Positions 19,828-27,765 of a stretch of DNA of 64,000 nucleotides are shown here, in pieces (positions within the stretch are counted from its first letter, which is position 1; the number at the start of each line of letters is the position of its first letter). The notes under the pieces were generated by a model, which was given only the letters and a program-made list of their open reading frames with translations, had not been told where the DNA came from and did not search any database. A program made the translations under genes and the position numbers. This DNA is from Alcanivorax sp. REN37 (GTDB lineage: Bacteria; Pseudomonadota; Gammaproteobacteria; Pseudomonadales; Alcanivoracaceae): the NCBI RefSeq assembly GCF_041102775.1, contig NZ_JBGCUO010000001.1, positions 558,001 to 622,000 on the forward strand, in the 5' to 3' direction.

Positions 19828-20151
19828 TCAGCAGCGGCCGTTGACACAGGCGCTGTCGGCGCCGGTGGAATAGTAGATGTTCACCGGCTGGCGCGGTGCT
19901 TCACTGGGCAGCGGCCGGCGCGCTTGCTCGGGTTCACGGCTGTGGCGGTGCGCGTCATCCAGCGTTAGCGGAATCTGGGTGGTTTCGGCGGCCGCCGGTG
20001 TCGGCAGGTCGCGTACCTGTTGGCGCGCCAAGTCACAGCTGCGCAAGGGCTTCAGGGGCGCCTCAGCGCTAGTCCCGGTGACGCTGGTGTCCCCGGCCAG
20101 CGCTGGTGATGCCACCAATGCCGCCAACAGCGTCCACAACCGAATCGTCAT
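19828..20151 (-). CDS. Small secreted protein of unknown function
   Basis: This 107-residue protein has a clear signal peptide (MTIRLWTLLAALVASPALAG), then a Pro/Ala/Arg-rich region with three cysteines (RSCDLA near residue 39 and SACVNGRC at the very end). I recognise no family. The two terminal cysteines may form a disulphide in the periplasm. The ATG has GGGAAG upstream; an earlier ATG would put a basic stretch before the signal. It converges with the AraC gene, three bases apart. Confidence 0.6.
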   Translation of the reverse strand: MTIRLWTLLAALVASPALAGDTSVTGTSAEAPLKPLRSCDLARQQVRDLPTPAAAETTQIPLTLDDAHRHSREPEQARRPLPSEAPRQPVNIYYSTGADSACVNGRC

Positions 20152-20252
20152 GGTGTTCTTCCCGTTCTTGTTATGAAGCAATCGGCTCTAGGGCCGGTGC
20201 GGTGAAGATCGGGCAAGCATAGGGCCGGCGCCGGCGCTGGGGCAATGACCCG

Positions 20253-20281
20253 TTGAGAAAAACCGCATAAGCGGATAGAAT
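20253..20281 (+). promoter_or_regulatory. Promoter of the S6 operon
   Basis: TTGAGA (20253-20258) and TAGAAT (20276-20281) are 17 bases apart, about 85 bases upstream of rpsF. Confidence 0.8.
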
Positions 20282-20318
20282 CGCCGCCCTTCCCGTGCCT
20301 GAGGCCCGGGGACTCCTT

Positions 20319-20342
20319 GCCTCACCGCGCTGTGCGGGAGGC
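20319..20342 (+). promoter_or_regulatory. Probable S6:S18 autoregulatory leader hairpin
   Basis: In the rpsF leader, GCCTC and GAGGC pair around an inner CCGC/GCGG helix, leaving a CCG-containing bulge or junction. S6:S18 complexes are known to repress their operon by binding a CCG bulge in the leader. The structure is judged by eye. Confidence 0.5.
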
Positions 20343-20365
20343 TTCCCAATCCGTAAGGAGCAACA

Positions 20366-20722
20366 ATGCGTCACTACGAAATCGTGTTTCTGGTGCACCC
20401 GGACCAGAGCGAACAGGTGCCGGCCATGGTCGAGCGCTACAGCGCGATGATCAAGGAAGCGGGCGGTGCTGTTCACCGCTTGGAAGACTGGGGCCGCCGC
20501 CAACTGGCTTACCCGATCAACAAGATCCACAAAGCCCACTACGTGCTCATGAACATCGAATGCGACGGTGACACGCTGCAGGAGCTGGAGAACACCTTCC
20601 GCTTCAACGACGCCGTGATCCGCAACGCCATTCTGCGTCGCGACGAAGCGATCACCGAGCCGTCGCCGCTGGCGAAGTCCAATGACAGCCGTGAGGAATC
20701 AACCGCTGAGTCACGTGCATAA
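20366..20722 (+). CDS. rpsF: 30S ribosomal protein S6
   Basis: The 118-residue product begins [18 protein letters not shown] and holds the S6 stretch [19 protein letters not shown]-type core, with an acidic/Ser-rich tail. S6 binds 16S rRNA with S18 on the platform of the small subunit. GTAAGGAG precedes the ATG. It opens the rpsF-priB-rpsR-rplI operon, and its end overlaps the start of priB. Confidence 0.97.
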   Translation: MRHYEIVFLVHPDQSEQVPAMVERYSAMIKEAGGAVHRLEDWGRRQLAYPINKIHKAHYVLMNIECDGDTLQELENTFRFNDAVIRNAILRRDEAITEPSPLAKSNDSREESTAESRA

Positions 20723-21023
20723 TCACTGCACGCTGAGCGGCTTTGTAGACACTCTAGAAGCAGTCCGTATGACCCCCGCCGGGGTGCCGATCCGCAGAAT
20801 CTGGATCGAACATCGCTCCCGGCAACTGGAGTCCGGACTGCCCCGTGAAGTCACCGCCCGATTGGCGCTGATTCTCACTGGGGAACCCCTGACCCGCCAG
20901 AGCGAAAGCCTGCGTCAGGGGGACGCGCTCCGCGCGACGGGCTTCTTGGCCCGCGCCGGTGCCCGGGGTGAAAGCCGTGACCGCCTGCAATTGCACGTCC
21001 AGCAGCTTGATTGCCTTGACTGA
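20682..21023 (+). CDS. priB: Primosomal replication protein N (PriB)
   Basis: This OB-fold single-stranded-DNA-binding protein has the PriB pattern [21 protein letters not shown] followed by [14 protein letters not shown]. PriB helps PriA reload the replicative helicase at stalled forks; dnaB lies further along in this window. With the ATG at 20682 the protein is 113 residues and overlaps rpsF by 41 bases. GTG codons at 20691 and 20715 would give a length nearer the E. coli protein, so the start is uncertain. It sits between rpsF and rpsR, as in many gammaproteobacteria. Confidence 0.88.
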   Translation: MTAVRNQPLSHVHNHCTLSGFVDTLEAVRMTPAGVPIRRIWIEHRSRQLESGLPREVTARLALILTGEPLTRQSESLRQGDALRATGFLARAGARGESRDRLQLHVQQLDCLD

Positions 21024-21045
21024 AGCATTCTTAGGAGATTGACCC

Positions 21046-21276
21046 ATGGCACGTTTTTTCCGCCGCCGTAAATTCTGCCGCTTCACCGCGGAAGGTGTAA
21101 CCCGGATCGATTACAAAGATCTGGACACCCTGAAGGCCTACATCACTGAAACCGGCAAGATCGTCCCGAGCCGGATCACCGGTACCAGCGCGCGCTACCA
21201 GCGCCAGCTGGCTCAGGCCATCAAACAAGCTCGTTATCTGGCGCTGCTGCCGTACAGCGACGCTCACGATAACTGA
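21046..21276 (+). CDS. rpsR: 30S ribosomal protein S18
   Basis: The 76-residue product begins [18 protein letters not shown] and contains the family core ([26 protein letters not shown] is spread over residues 41-66), with the usual length. It pairs with S6 on the 30S platform. GGAG precedes the ATG. It is followed 22 bases later by rplI. Confidence 0.98.
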   Translation: MARFFRRRKFCRFTAEGVTRIDYKDLDTLKAYITETGKIVPSRITGTSARYQRQLAQAIKQARYLALLPYSDAHDN

Positions 21277-21298
21277 TCGAGACGAGAGGTAAGCGATC

Positions 21299-21751
21299 AT
21301 GCAAGTCATTCTGCTCGACAAGATCAAGAATCTGGGCGAACTCGGTGCCGTCGTTGACGTGCGCGCTGGTTTCGGCCGCAACTACCTGATTCCGCAAGGC
21401 AAAGCGCTGCCGGCCACCAAGGAAAACCTGGCGGTGGTAGAAGAGCGTCGCGCTGAACTGCAGAAGCAGGCTGAAGAAAACCTGGCCGCGTGCCAAGCGC
21501 GTGCCGAGAAGCTGGCTGACGCCCAAGTTACCCTGGGTGCCAAAGCCGGTGACGAAGGCAAGCTGTTCGGTTCCATCGGCACCCGCGACATCGCGGACGC
21601 CATCACTGCTCAGCTGGGCATTGAAGTGAACCGTGCAGAAGTGAAGCTGCCTGAGGGCGCACTGCGCTCCACCGGTGAGTACGACATCACCCTGCAGCTG
21701 CACGCTGAAGTACTGACCACCGTGAAACTGGCGGTGGTCGCTGAAGCTTGA
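21299..21751 (+). CDS. rplI: 50S ribosomal protein L9
   Basis: The 150-residue protein begins [16 protein letters not shown], has the family stretch [16 protein letters not shown], a long charged connecting helix (about residues 41-75) and a C-terminal RNA-binding domain. L9 binds 23S rRNA near the L1 stalk and affects reading-frame maintenance. It is the last gene of the operon and is followed by a strong terminator. Confidence 0.98.
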   Translation: MQVILLDKIKNLGELGAVVDVRAGFGRNYLIPQGKALPATKENLAVVEERRAELQKQAEENLAACQARAEKLADAQVTLGAKAGDEGKLFGSIGTRDIADAITAQLGIEVNRAEVKLPEGALRSTGEYDITLQLHAEVLTTVKLAVVAEA

Positions 21752-21769
21752 TGCTCAAGCTCAGCAACT

Positions 21770-21801
21770 AAAAAAGGCGGCCTGCGGGCCGCCTTTTTTT
21801 T
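21770..21801 (+). terminator. Terminator of the rpsF-priB-rpsR-rplI operon
   Basis: Arms AAAAAAGGCGGCC and GGCCGCCTTTTTT enclose TGCG and end in a run of eight T. Confidence 0.92.
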
Positions 21802-21826
21802 GCGTCGGCGACGTTCAGAGCGCGCC

Positions 21827-21854
21827 TTGGCCGGCGCAGCGCATGGGGTACAAT
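21827..21854 (+). promoter_or_regulatory. Candidate promoter of the exporter operon
   Basis: TTGGCC (21827-21832) and TACAAT (21849-21854) are 16 bases apart, 41 bases before the TolC-like start and just after the rplI terminator. Confidence 0.55.
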
Positions 21855-21894
21855 CGTGACCTTGCAAAGGACACCAGCCGTGGGGGACGGAAGC

Positions 21895-23274
21895 ATGAAG
21901 CGATGGTGGGCGGTGATGTGCTTGGGCTGGGCTGTCGGTGCCACGGCAGCGCCGCTGTCGATGGAGGACGCCTGGCAGCGGTTGCTGGCCGAGGATGAGC
22001 AACTGGCGGCCGGCGCTGCGGCCCAGCAGCGCGCCGCCAGCATGGTCGATGCCCACGTGTCGTTGTTGCTGCCGCAAATCGACCTGGTTGGTTCGGTGAC
22101 TCACCTTGAACACCCGGTGGAACTGGACGCGCTGGCGCTGGATCCGCTGCAGCGACTGGCCGACACCCCGGTGGGTCAGGCGCTGGTCAACTACGTCGGC
22201 GGCGAAGACTGGTTTGTGACCCCGGTGACGCGGCGCAATGTGGTGCGTTCTTCGCTGGTGGCGCTGTGGCCGCTGTACACCGGTGGCAAGATCAAAGCCG
22301 CCGGTGAGCTGGCGCGGTTGGGGCAGGAGGAAGCCCGGGCGCTGTTGGCGGAGATGCAGCGGCTGCGCTTCGTGTCGTTGGTGGCTGCTTACTACGGCGC
22401 GGTGTCCGCCGACCGTGTCACTGATACCCTCGATACCACCGCCAATACCCTCGATGAACATGCCCGCGCTGCCCGTGCCCGCGAGGCCCAGCAACAGTTG
22501 GCGCCGCTGGAGCGCATGGCGATCGAGGTGGCCTACGAAGAGGCCGCCCTCAATGCTCGCAGCGCCGCTCAGAAGCGCGACAACGTGCTGGTGGCGCTGC
22601 GCTCGATGGTGCATGAGGACGGCATCGTCGAGCCGGTGTCGCCCTTGTTCATCCATCGAGATGTGCCGCCGCTGGCGCAGTTGCTCGCTGGGCTCGACGA
22701 TCATCCCGCGTTGGCAGTGCTGGCGGCCAAGCGTGGCCAGGCACAAACCTTGGCGCGTGCCAGCCGTGGCCAATACCACCCCAACGTGTTCCTTTACGGC
22801 AGCCATCAGGTGTACCAGAACAATGACTTCGCCAAGGAGCTGACGCCGGATTGGTATGTCGGCCTCGGCGTGCGCATGCCACTGCTGGACCGCAGCGGCC
22901 GCCGTCATACCACCCAAGCCGCCGATGCGGCGGTGGACGAAGCCGGCCACCTGTACAACGCCACCCGCCGCAAGCTGGCGGTGCTGCTGGAGCGCCAGCA
23001 CAACGAGGTGACTCAAGCGCTGTCGCAGTTCGACAGCCTGGCCCACAGCATTGGGCTGGCCGAGGAGGCGCTGCATCTGCAGCAGCGTGCATTTGCCGAA
23101 GGGTTGTCGCGCAGCATCGACGTGCTTGACGCCCAAAATGCGGTGACCGCCGCCCGTACTCGCCAGCAGCTGGCGGCGACCCGCTATGTGCTGGCGCTGT
23201 CGGAATTGCTGACGCTGGCCGGGCGCCAAGACCTGTTTTTTGAATTCATGCGTGAAGGGGAGCCGGTGCTATGA
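21895..23274 (+). CDS. TolC-family outer-membrane efflux protein
   Basis: The 459-residue protein has a signal peptide (MKRWWAVMCLGWAVGATAAP) and two homologous halves rich in heptad-like helices, typical of outer-membrane efflux (TolC/OEP) proteins that trimerise into a periplasm-spanning duct. GGGGGACGG lies before the ATG at 21895; an earlier in-frame start lacks a signal sequence. Its stop overlaps the start of the HlyD-like gene. It is the first gene of a four-gene exporter operon. The substrate is unknown. Confidence 0.88.
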   Translation: MKRWWAVMCLGWAVGATAAPLSMEDAWQRLLAEDEQLAAGAAAQQRAASMVDAHVSLLLPQIDLVGSVTHLEHPVELDALALDPLQRLADTPVGQALVNYVGGEDWFVTPVTRRNVVRSSLVALWPLYTGGKIKAAGELARLGQEEARALLAEMQRLRFVSLVAAYYGAVSADRVTDTLDTTANTLDEHARAARAREAQQQLAPLERMAIEVAYEEAALNARSAAQKRDNVLVALRSMVHEDGIVEPVSPLFIHRDVPPLAQLLAGLDDHPALAVLAAKRGQAQTLARASRGQYHPNVFLYGSHQVYQNNDFAKELTPDWYVGLGVRMPLLDRSGRRHTTQAADAAVDEAGHLYNATRRKLAVLLERQHNEVTQALSQFDSLAHSIGLAEEALHLQQRAFAEGLSRSIDVLDAQNAVTAARTRQQLAATRYVLALSELLTLAGRQDLFFEFMREGEPVL

Positions 23275-24245
23275 GCGCGCGCAATTTCAAAGTGGCAGCG
23301 GCGCTGCTGGTGATTGCTGCCATCCTGGTGGCGCTGTGGTGGAGCTACCGGCCGGGGCCGGTGCGCCTGCAGGGGCAGGTTGAAGCGCAGCAATATCTGG
23401 TGTCGTCGAAGGTGCCCGGCCGGCTCGGCGAAGTGCATGTGCGCCGTGGCGATACCGTGGAAGCCGGCGCAGAGCTGTTCCGTATCGACAGCCCGGAACT
23501 GGAAGCCAAGCTGGTGCAGGTGGATGCCATCGACCGCATCGCCCAATCGCTGGTGCAGGCGCTGGAGGGCGGTACGCGCGACGAGCGCGTGGCGGCCACC
23601 CGCAGCGAATGGGAGAAGGCGCAGTCGGCCCGCGAACTGGCGGCCAAGAGCTGGGAGCGGGTGCGGGCGCTGGCGGATGAAGGCCTGGTATCCGGCCAAA
23701 GCCGCGATGAGACCTGGACCCTGTACCAAGTGGCGTTGCGCACCGAAGAAACCGCCCACGAAATCCACAAGTTGGCACTGGCCGGCGCCCGCGATGAAGC
23801 GCGCGATGCCAGTCACGCCAGTCAGCAGGCCACCGATAGTCTGCGCGAAGAGGTGCGCAATCTGCTCGACGACACCCGTATCAAGGCCCATCGCGGCGGC
23901 GTGGTCAGCGATGTGTTGCTGCAGCCCGGCGAGCTGGTGCCGCAAGGATTTCCAGTGGTGATGTTGGTGGATTACCGCGACGCCTGGGCGCTGTTCAACG
24001 TGCGTGAGGACCTGCTGTCTGCGTTCCCAGAGGGGCGCGAGTTGACGCTGCAGGTGCCGGCACTGAAAGCCTCGGTGCCGTTTGTGGTCAGCCATGTTTC
24101 GGCGATGGGCGATTACGCCACTTGGCGTGCCACGGCGCCGGGGCAGGACTTTGACTTGCGCACCTTCGAGGTGGAGTTGCGTCCGCGTGAGCAGGTGGAA
24201 GGGCTGCGGCCGGGCATGAGCGTGGTGCTGGATCTTGCGCCCTGA
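23271..24245 (+). CDS. HlyD-family membrane-fusion (adaptor) protein
   Basis: This 324-residue protein has one N-terminal membrane segment (about residues 7-25), a biotinyl-lipoyl-like half (VSSKVPGRLGEVHVRRGDTV), a helical hairpin (about 90-200) and the returning half (IKAHRGGVVSDVLLQPGELV), then a beta-barrel domain. Adaptors of this type link inner-membrane permeases to TolC. It overlaps the TolC-like gene by four bases and the following permease gene by eleven, which indicates tight translational coupling. Confidence 0.92.
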   Translation: MSARNFKVAAALLVIAAILVALWWSYRPGPVRLQGQVEAQQYLVSSKVPGRLGEVHVRRGDTVEAGAELFRIDSPELEAKLVQVDAIDRIAQSLVQALEGGTRDERVAATRSEWEKAQSARELAAKSWERVRALADEGLVSGQSRDETWTLYQVALRTEETAHEIHKLALAGARDEARDASHASQQATDSLREEVRNLLDDTRIKAHRGGVVSDVLLQPGELVPQGFPVVMLVDYRDAWALFNVREDLLSAFPEGRELTLQVPALKASVPFVVSHVSAMGDYATWRATAPGQDFDLRTFEVELRPREQVEGLRPGMSVVLDLAP

Positions 24246-25356
24246 ATTGGACGGCTGGCAGGCGCTGCGCGCCTCGCGCTGGCTGCGGGTGTTGGCGCTG
24301 TGGCTGATGCCGGTGCTGCTGGTACTGCTGGCCACGATCTTTGCCGAAGGAACGCCACGGCAGATGCCGGTGGCGGTGATCGACCACGATCACAGCTCCG
24401 CCACCCGTGCGCTGGTGCGGGCGCTGCACGCCAGCCCGGCGCTGGCGCCGCAGCAGGGCGTCAGCTCGGTGACCGAAGGCACGCTGCTGTTGCAGCGTGG
24501 CGAGGTGCTGGCGCTGGTGACGTTGCCGCAGGGTTTTGAGCGGCAGTTGCGGCGCGGCTTGAGCCCCGAGCTGGTGGTGTTCTACAACAGCCAGTACCTG
24601 ATGGCCGGCAAACTGGCCGCCACCGCGGTGCGCGAAGCTGCGGCGGAGTACTCCGCCCGCGCTGGCGTCACGCTGCGGGTCACCTATGGCCAGGATTTGC
24701 TCGGCGCGGTGGCTGCCGCCGCACCGGTACGGCCGCAGATGACGCCGCTGTTCAACCCGTCCATGAGTTACGCCCACTTCCTTGCCACCGCCATCGCCCC
24801 GGCGATGTGGCAGCTGGTGGTGGTGATGACCACGTTGCTGGCGCTGCACTGGCGCCAGCAGCAGGCGCCCTGGCCGCACGCCAGTGGTGAGCGCTGGCGC
24901 GCATTGGGCCGGCTGCTGTGGCCGATCAGCCTGCTGCTCATTATTCAAGCGCTGCTGATGCTGTGGGCGTTCCATCAACTGCTCGGCTGGCGCGGCCAAG
25001 GTCACTGGGGTTGGCTGGTGCTGGGGCTGGTGCTGATGCAGGCGGCGGTACAAAGCCTGGCGGTGGCGATCATGGGCAAGGTGCAGGATGTGGTGCGGGC
25101 ATTGAGTCTATGCGCCGCCTATCTGGCGCCGGCATTTGCCTTCATGGGCGTTACCTTCCCGCGTGCTGACATGAACGGGCTGGCGCGCTTCTGGGGCAAC
25201 CTGATGCCGTCTACCCACTACATGAAAGTACAGATTCCGGTGGCCGATCAGGGCGCGGGGCTGGCGGTGGTGGCGCCGGCGTTACTGGCGCTAACGTTGT
25301 TCCTGCTGGTGCTGCCGCTCGGCGTGCGCTGGCTGCGGCCGGAGGCGAACCGATGA
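24235..25356 (+). CDS. ABC-2-type permease, first of a pair
   Basis: The 373-residue protein has one N-terminal membrane segment (about 17-35), a large periplasmic domain opening with VAVIDHDHSSATRALVRAL, and about five C-terminal membrane segments (about 190-365). This is the topology of YhhJ/DrrB-like ABC-2 permeases. The start is an unusual TTG overlapping the adaptor gene; no ATG or GTG fits better. No ATP-binding domain is present in it or in its operon. Confidence 0.88.
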   Translation: MRPELDGWQALRASRWLRVLALWLMPVLLVLLATIFAEGTPRQMPVAVIDHDHSSATRALVRALHASPALAPQQGVSSVTEGTLLLQRGEVLALVTLPQGFERQLRRGLSPELVVFYNSQYLMAGKLAATAVREAAAEYSARAGVTLRVTYGQDLLGAVAAAAPVRPQMTPLFNPSMSYAHFLATAIAPAMWQLVVVMTTLLALHWRQQQAPWPHASGERWRALGRLLWPISLLLIIQALLMLWAFHQLLGWRGQGHWGWLVLGLVLMQAAVQSLAVAIMGKVQDVVRALSLCAAYLAPAFAFMGVTFPRADMNGLARFWGNLMPSTHYMKVQIPVADQGAGLAVVAPALLALTLFLLVLPLGVRWLRPEANR

Positions 25357-26483
25357 GCTTCTGGCGGTTGCTGTGCGCGGAATGGCAGGCGGTGCGCGCC
25401 GACTCGGCGGTGATGCTGGTGCTGTTCGGCGGCATCTTGTTCTACGCGGTGCTGTATCCACTGCCTTACAAGCACAATGTGGCCGGCGAACAGCCGGTGG
25501 TGGTGATCGACCAAGACCGCACGGCGTTGTCGCGCACGCTGATTCGGCGCGTTAATGCCACGCCGCAGGTGCGCGTCAGCGACCAGGTGTTCAGTGTGGC
25601 GGAAGCCCGCGAGCGGTTGGTGGCGGGGGCCGCGCACGGCATGCTGGTGATCCCCGAACACTTCCAGCGCGATGTGCTGCGCGGCAGCCCCACCACCCTG
25701 TCCTATGCCGGTGATGCCAGCTATTTCCTGATTTATGGCACGGTGGCCGAAGGGCTGCTGACCGCCGGCACCACGCTGGTGCTGGAAACTCAGGCGCTGC
25801 GCAGCTTGATGGTGCGCGACAGCCAAGCGCCGCTGGCGGCACAGCTGCAGCCGGTGCGAGTGCTGGCCAAGCCGGTGTTCAACGCGGTCGGTGGTTACCT
25901 CAACTACGTGCTACCGGCGGTGTTCGTGCTGATTCTGCATCAGACCATGCTGATCACTCTTGGCGGCATCACCGTCAAGGACCGTGCCCGCCGCGCTGCC
26001 GGCGTGGTCAGTACGCCGTTGCTGCCGGCGCTACTGGCGCGGCTGCTGTTGTTCGTCGGCCTATACATGTTGTTTGCCAGCCTCTACTTCGGCTTTTTCC
26101 TGGCTCTGAACGGCGTGCAGGCGGTGGCGCCGCTGGCGCAGTTGCTGCTGTTCACACTGATGTTCCTGGTCACCACCGCGCTGCTGTCGCTGATGCTGGG
26201 TTACTGCTGGACCGCGCCAGAACAGCCGATTCTGCTGGTGCTGATCTCATCGCTGCCACTGGTGTTCACCATTGGCTTTGCATGGCCGGTGACCAGCTTG
26301 CCAGGCTGGTTGGACGCGCTGGTGAATCTGGTGCCGGCGCGGCCGGGCATCCAGGGGTTGCTGGTCTTGAATCAGATGGGGGCCCCATGGTCGGTGCTGG
26401 CACCACAGGCGGGTTGGCTGCTGGGGCAAGGGCTGCTGTTTGGCGGCCTGCTGCTATGGCGAGTCAGGATGACGCGGGGTTGA
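25353..26483 (+). CDS. ABC-2-type permease, second of a pair
   Basis: This 376-residue paralogue has the same layout: an N-terminal helix, a periplasmic domain with VVVIDQDRTALSRTLIRRV, and about five C-terminal helices. It overlaps the preceding gene by four bases (ATGA). Two permeases with one adaptor suggest a heterodimeric inner-membrane part. With no ATPase gene next to it, either an ATPase encoded elsewhere drives it or the complex works differently. Confidence 0.88.
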   Translation: MSFWRLLCAEWQAVRADSAVMLVLFGGILFYAVLYPLPYKHNVAGEQPVVVIDQDRTALSRTLIRRVNATPQVRVSDQVFSVAEARERLVAGAAHGMLVIPEHFQRDVLRGSPTTLSYAGDASYFLIYGTVAEGLLTAGTTLVLETQALRSLMVRDSQAPLAAQLQPVRVLAKPVFNAVGGYLNYVLPAVFVLILHQTMLITLGGITVKDRARRAAGVVSTPLLPALLARLLLFVGLYMLFASLYFGFFLALNGVQAVAPLAQLLLFTLMFLVTTALLSLMLGYCWTAPEQPILLVLISSLPLVFTIGFAWPVTSLPGWLDALVNLVPARPGIQGLLVLNQMGAPWSVLAPQAGWLLGQGLLFGGLLLWRVRMTRG

Positions 26484-26487
26484 ACGA

Positions 26488-26509
26488 CCGGGCGCCCGAG
26501 GGCGCCCGG
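26488..26509. terminator. GC-rich hairpin between convergent genes
   Basis: CCGGGCGCC and GGCGCCCGG pair perfectly around CGA between the second permease and the convergent lipoprotein gene. There is no T run, so termination is only probable. Confidence 0.45.
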
Positions 26510-26516
26510 CCGGGTA

Positions 26517-27554
26517 TCAGAACGAAGCCAGGCCAGAGCAGGCGTCGACGATCTCCTGCGCGGCTGCCAGCAGATCTTCATCCACTACCAGAAGCGGCTG
26601 CTGCGGCAGTGTTACTTCAAACCCGTTAGGGCCCTGGGACACGGTGACGTCGCCGCTTGGCAAATAAAATGTTGCTTCACCTTGCGGCGGTAGCGGGCGG
26701 ACTATCGGGTGACTGCTGATCAGGTCCACGTAGCCATCCAGTGGGCACACAACCTCTTGAGCGCCGTCGTAGGAGATCGCCTCATAGCCGACGCGAGCAC
26801 GGGCGGACAGAATCTCACCGTTGCCAGGCTGCATCTCGAACTCTGCAAAGGGCCCATTGCCATAGCCGGTGATGCTCAGCTTGAACTGGGTTTTTTCTCG
26901 CAGACTGCGCTCTGATCCCGGGTTGCGGTTGTAGATCTCGGAGGTCAGTACGCTCGACTGGGAGGCCCTCAGCTCCGTGCCGCCTTGGAGCAGCGCCTGG
27001 CCATTGACGCGTGTGTAGATCACCCCCTCGATGGCCGCTTGTATTTCCTCCGCCCGCAGTTCAACCGGTTGCCCCGGCGCACCGAGTTCGAAAGCGGAAT
27101 TGAACTGTGATGCCTGGTCGACACCAAGCACAGCGCTGCCATTGACTGATATTTTGATGCCTTCTTCGGTTTGCGGGTTAATGATGACTGCTTGGCAGTC
27201 CTGCCATTGGTAGCGGGTGTTGGTCAGCGGCCCGCCGGTCCAGCCAGTTGGTTCCGTGTCGAGCCGTTGTGTGGACTGTGTGCCTTCGGTGACGCAGCGG
27301 GTGTCATCCGCAGGGTCGAGCGCCATCTGCGACAGGTTGAACACCATCCCAGGCGCAAACAGTACTTTGTGGTGCAGGTCCTGAATAAGCAGGTAGTGCG
27401 CCAGCGCTTGCTGCGCAGATAGCGAGGCCGCCGCATGGGTGATGTAATCGCCGCTGTTTGGGACAGAACTGGAGCTGCTACCGCCGCAAGCGGTAAGCAG
27501 GCTGGCGCTGAGCAAAATGCTTGAGCAAGTGAGACGGATGGAGAGGCTGCGCAT
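26517..27554 (-). CDS. Putative lipoprotein of unknown function
   Basis: The 345-residue protein has a lipoprotein signal ending in the lipobox LLTAC (Cys near residue 22), then a Gly/Ser linker (GGSSSSS) and a mainly beta-strand sequence with no family I recognise. Cysteines near DDTRC, WQDC, EVVCPL and VDACSG suggest disulphides, consistent with an envelope location. I chose the ATG at 27554, which places the lipobox correctly. It lies between the exporter operon (convergent) and dnaB (divergent). Confidence 0.7.
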   Translation of the reverse strand: MRSLSIRLTCSSILLSASLLTACGGSSSSSVPNSGDYITHAAASLSAQQALAHYLLIQDLHHKVLFAPGMVFNLSQMALDPADDTRCVTEGTQSTQRLDTEPTGWTGGPLTNTRYQWQDCQAVIINPQTEEGIKISVNGSAVLGVDQASQFNSAFELGAPGQPVELRAEEIQAAIEGVIYTRVNGQALLQGGTELRASQSSVLTSEIYNRNPGSERSLREKTQFKLSITGYGNGPFAEFEMQPGNGEILSARARVGYEAISYDGAQEVVCPLDGYVDLISSHPIVRPLPPQGEATFYLPSGDVTVSQGPNGFEVTLPQQPLLVVDEDLLAAAQEIVDACSGLASF

Positions 27555-27765
27555 GGGAGCGGGATTCCAGTAAGGGGTGATGACCGCGCAGTCTAGGTGC
27601 CGCTCCGTGTCGCAGCCCGCCTCAACGGGTGGAAGGGGGTCATGGGCCGCCGGGCGGTTGTCGCCGCCCCGCCCACGTTTGCCGGGTGGGCAGGGGGGTG
27701 AGACAATCCCCTCCACTTCGGCACCCGCCCTGGGTGCGTCTGTGTTGCCAGAGCCTTCCGAGTCC

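Noticed and set aside
21610-23229. Long minus-strand frame opposite the TolC-like gene
   Set aside because: The plus strand has a signal peptide and a TolC pattern; the opposite frame is rich in Gln, His and Arg as expected of a shadow.
27577-27765. Upstream extension of the dnaB frame
   Set aside because: The sequence is unlike any DnaB and overlaps the promoter region; the ATG at 27766 fits.
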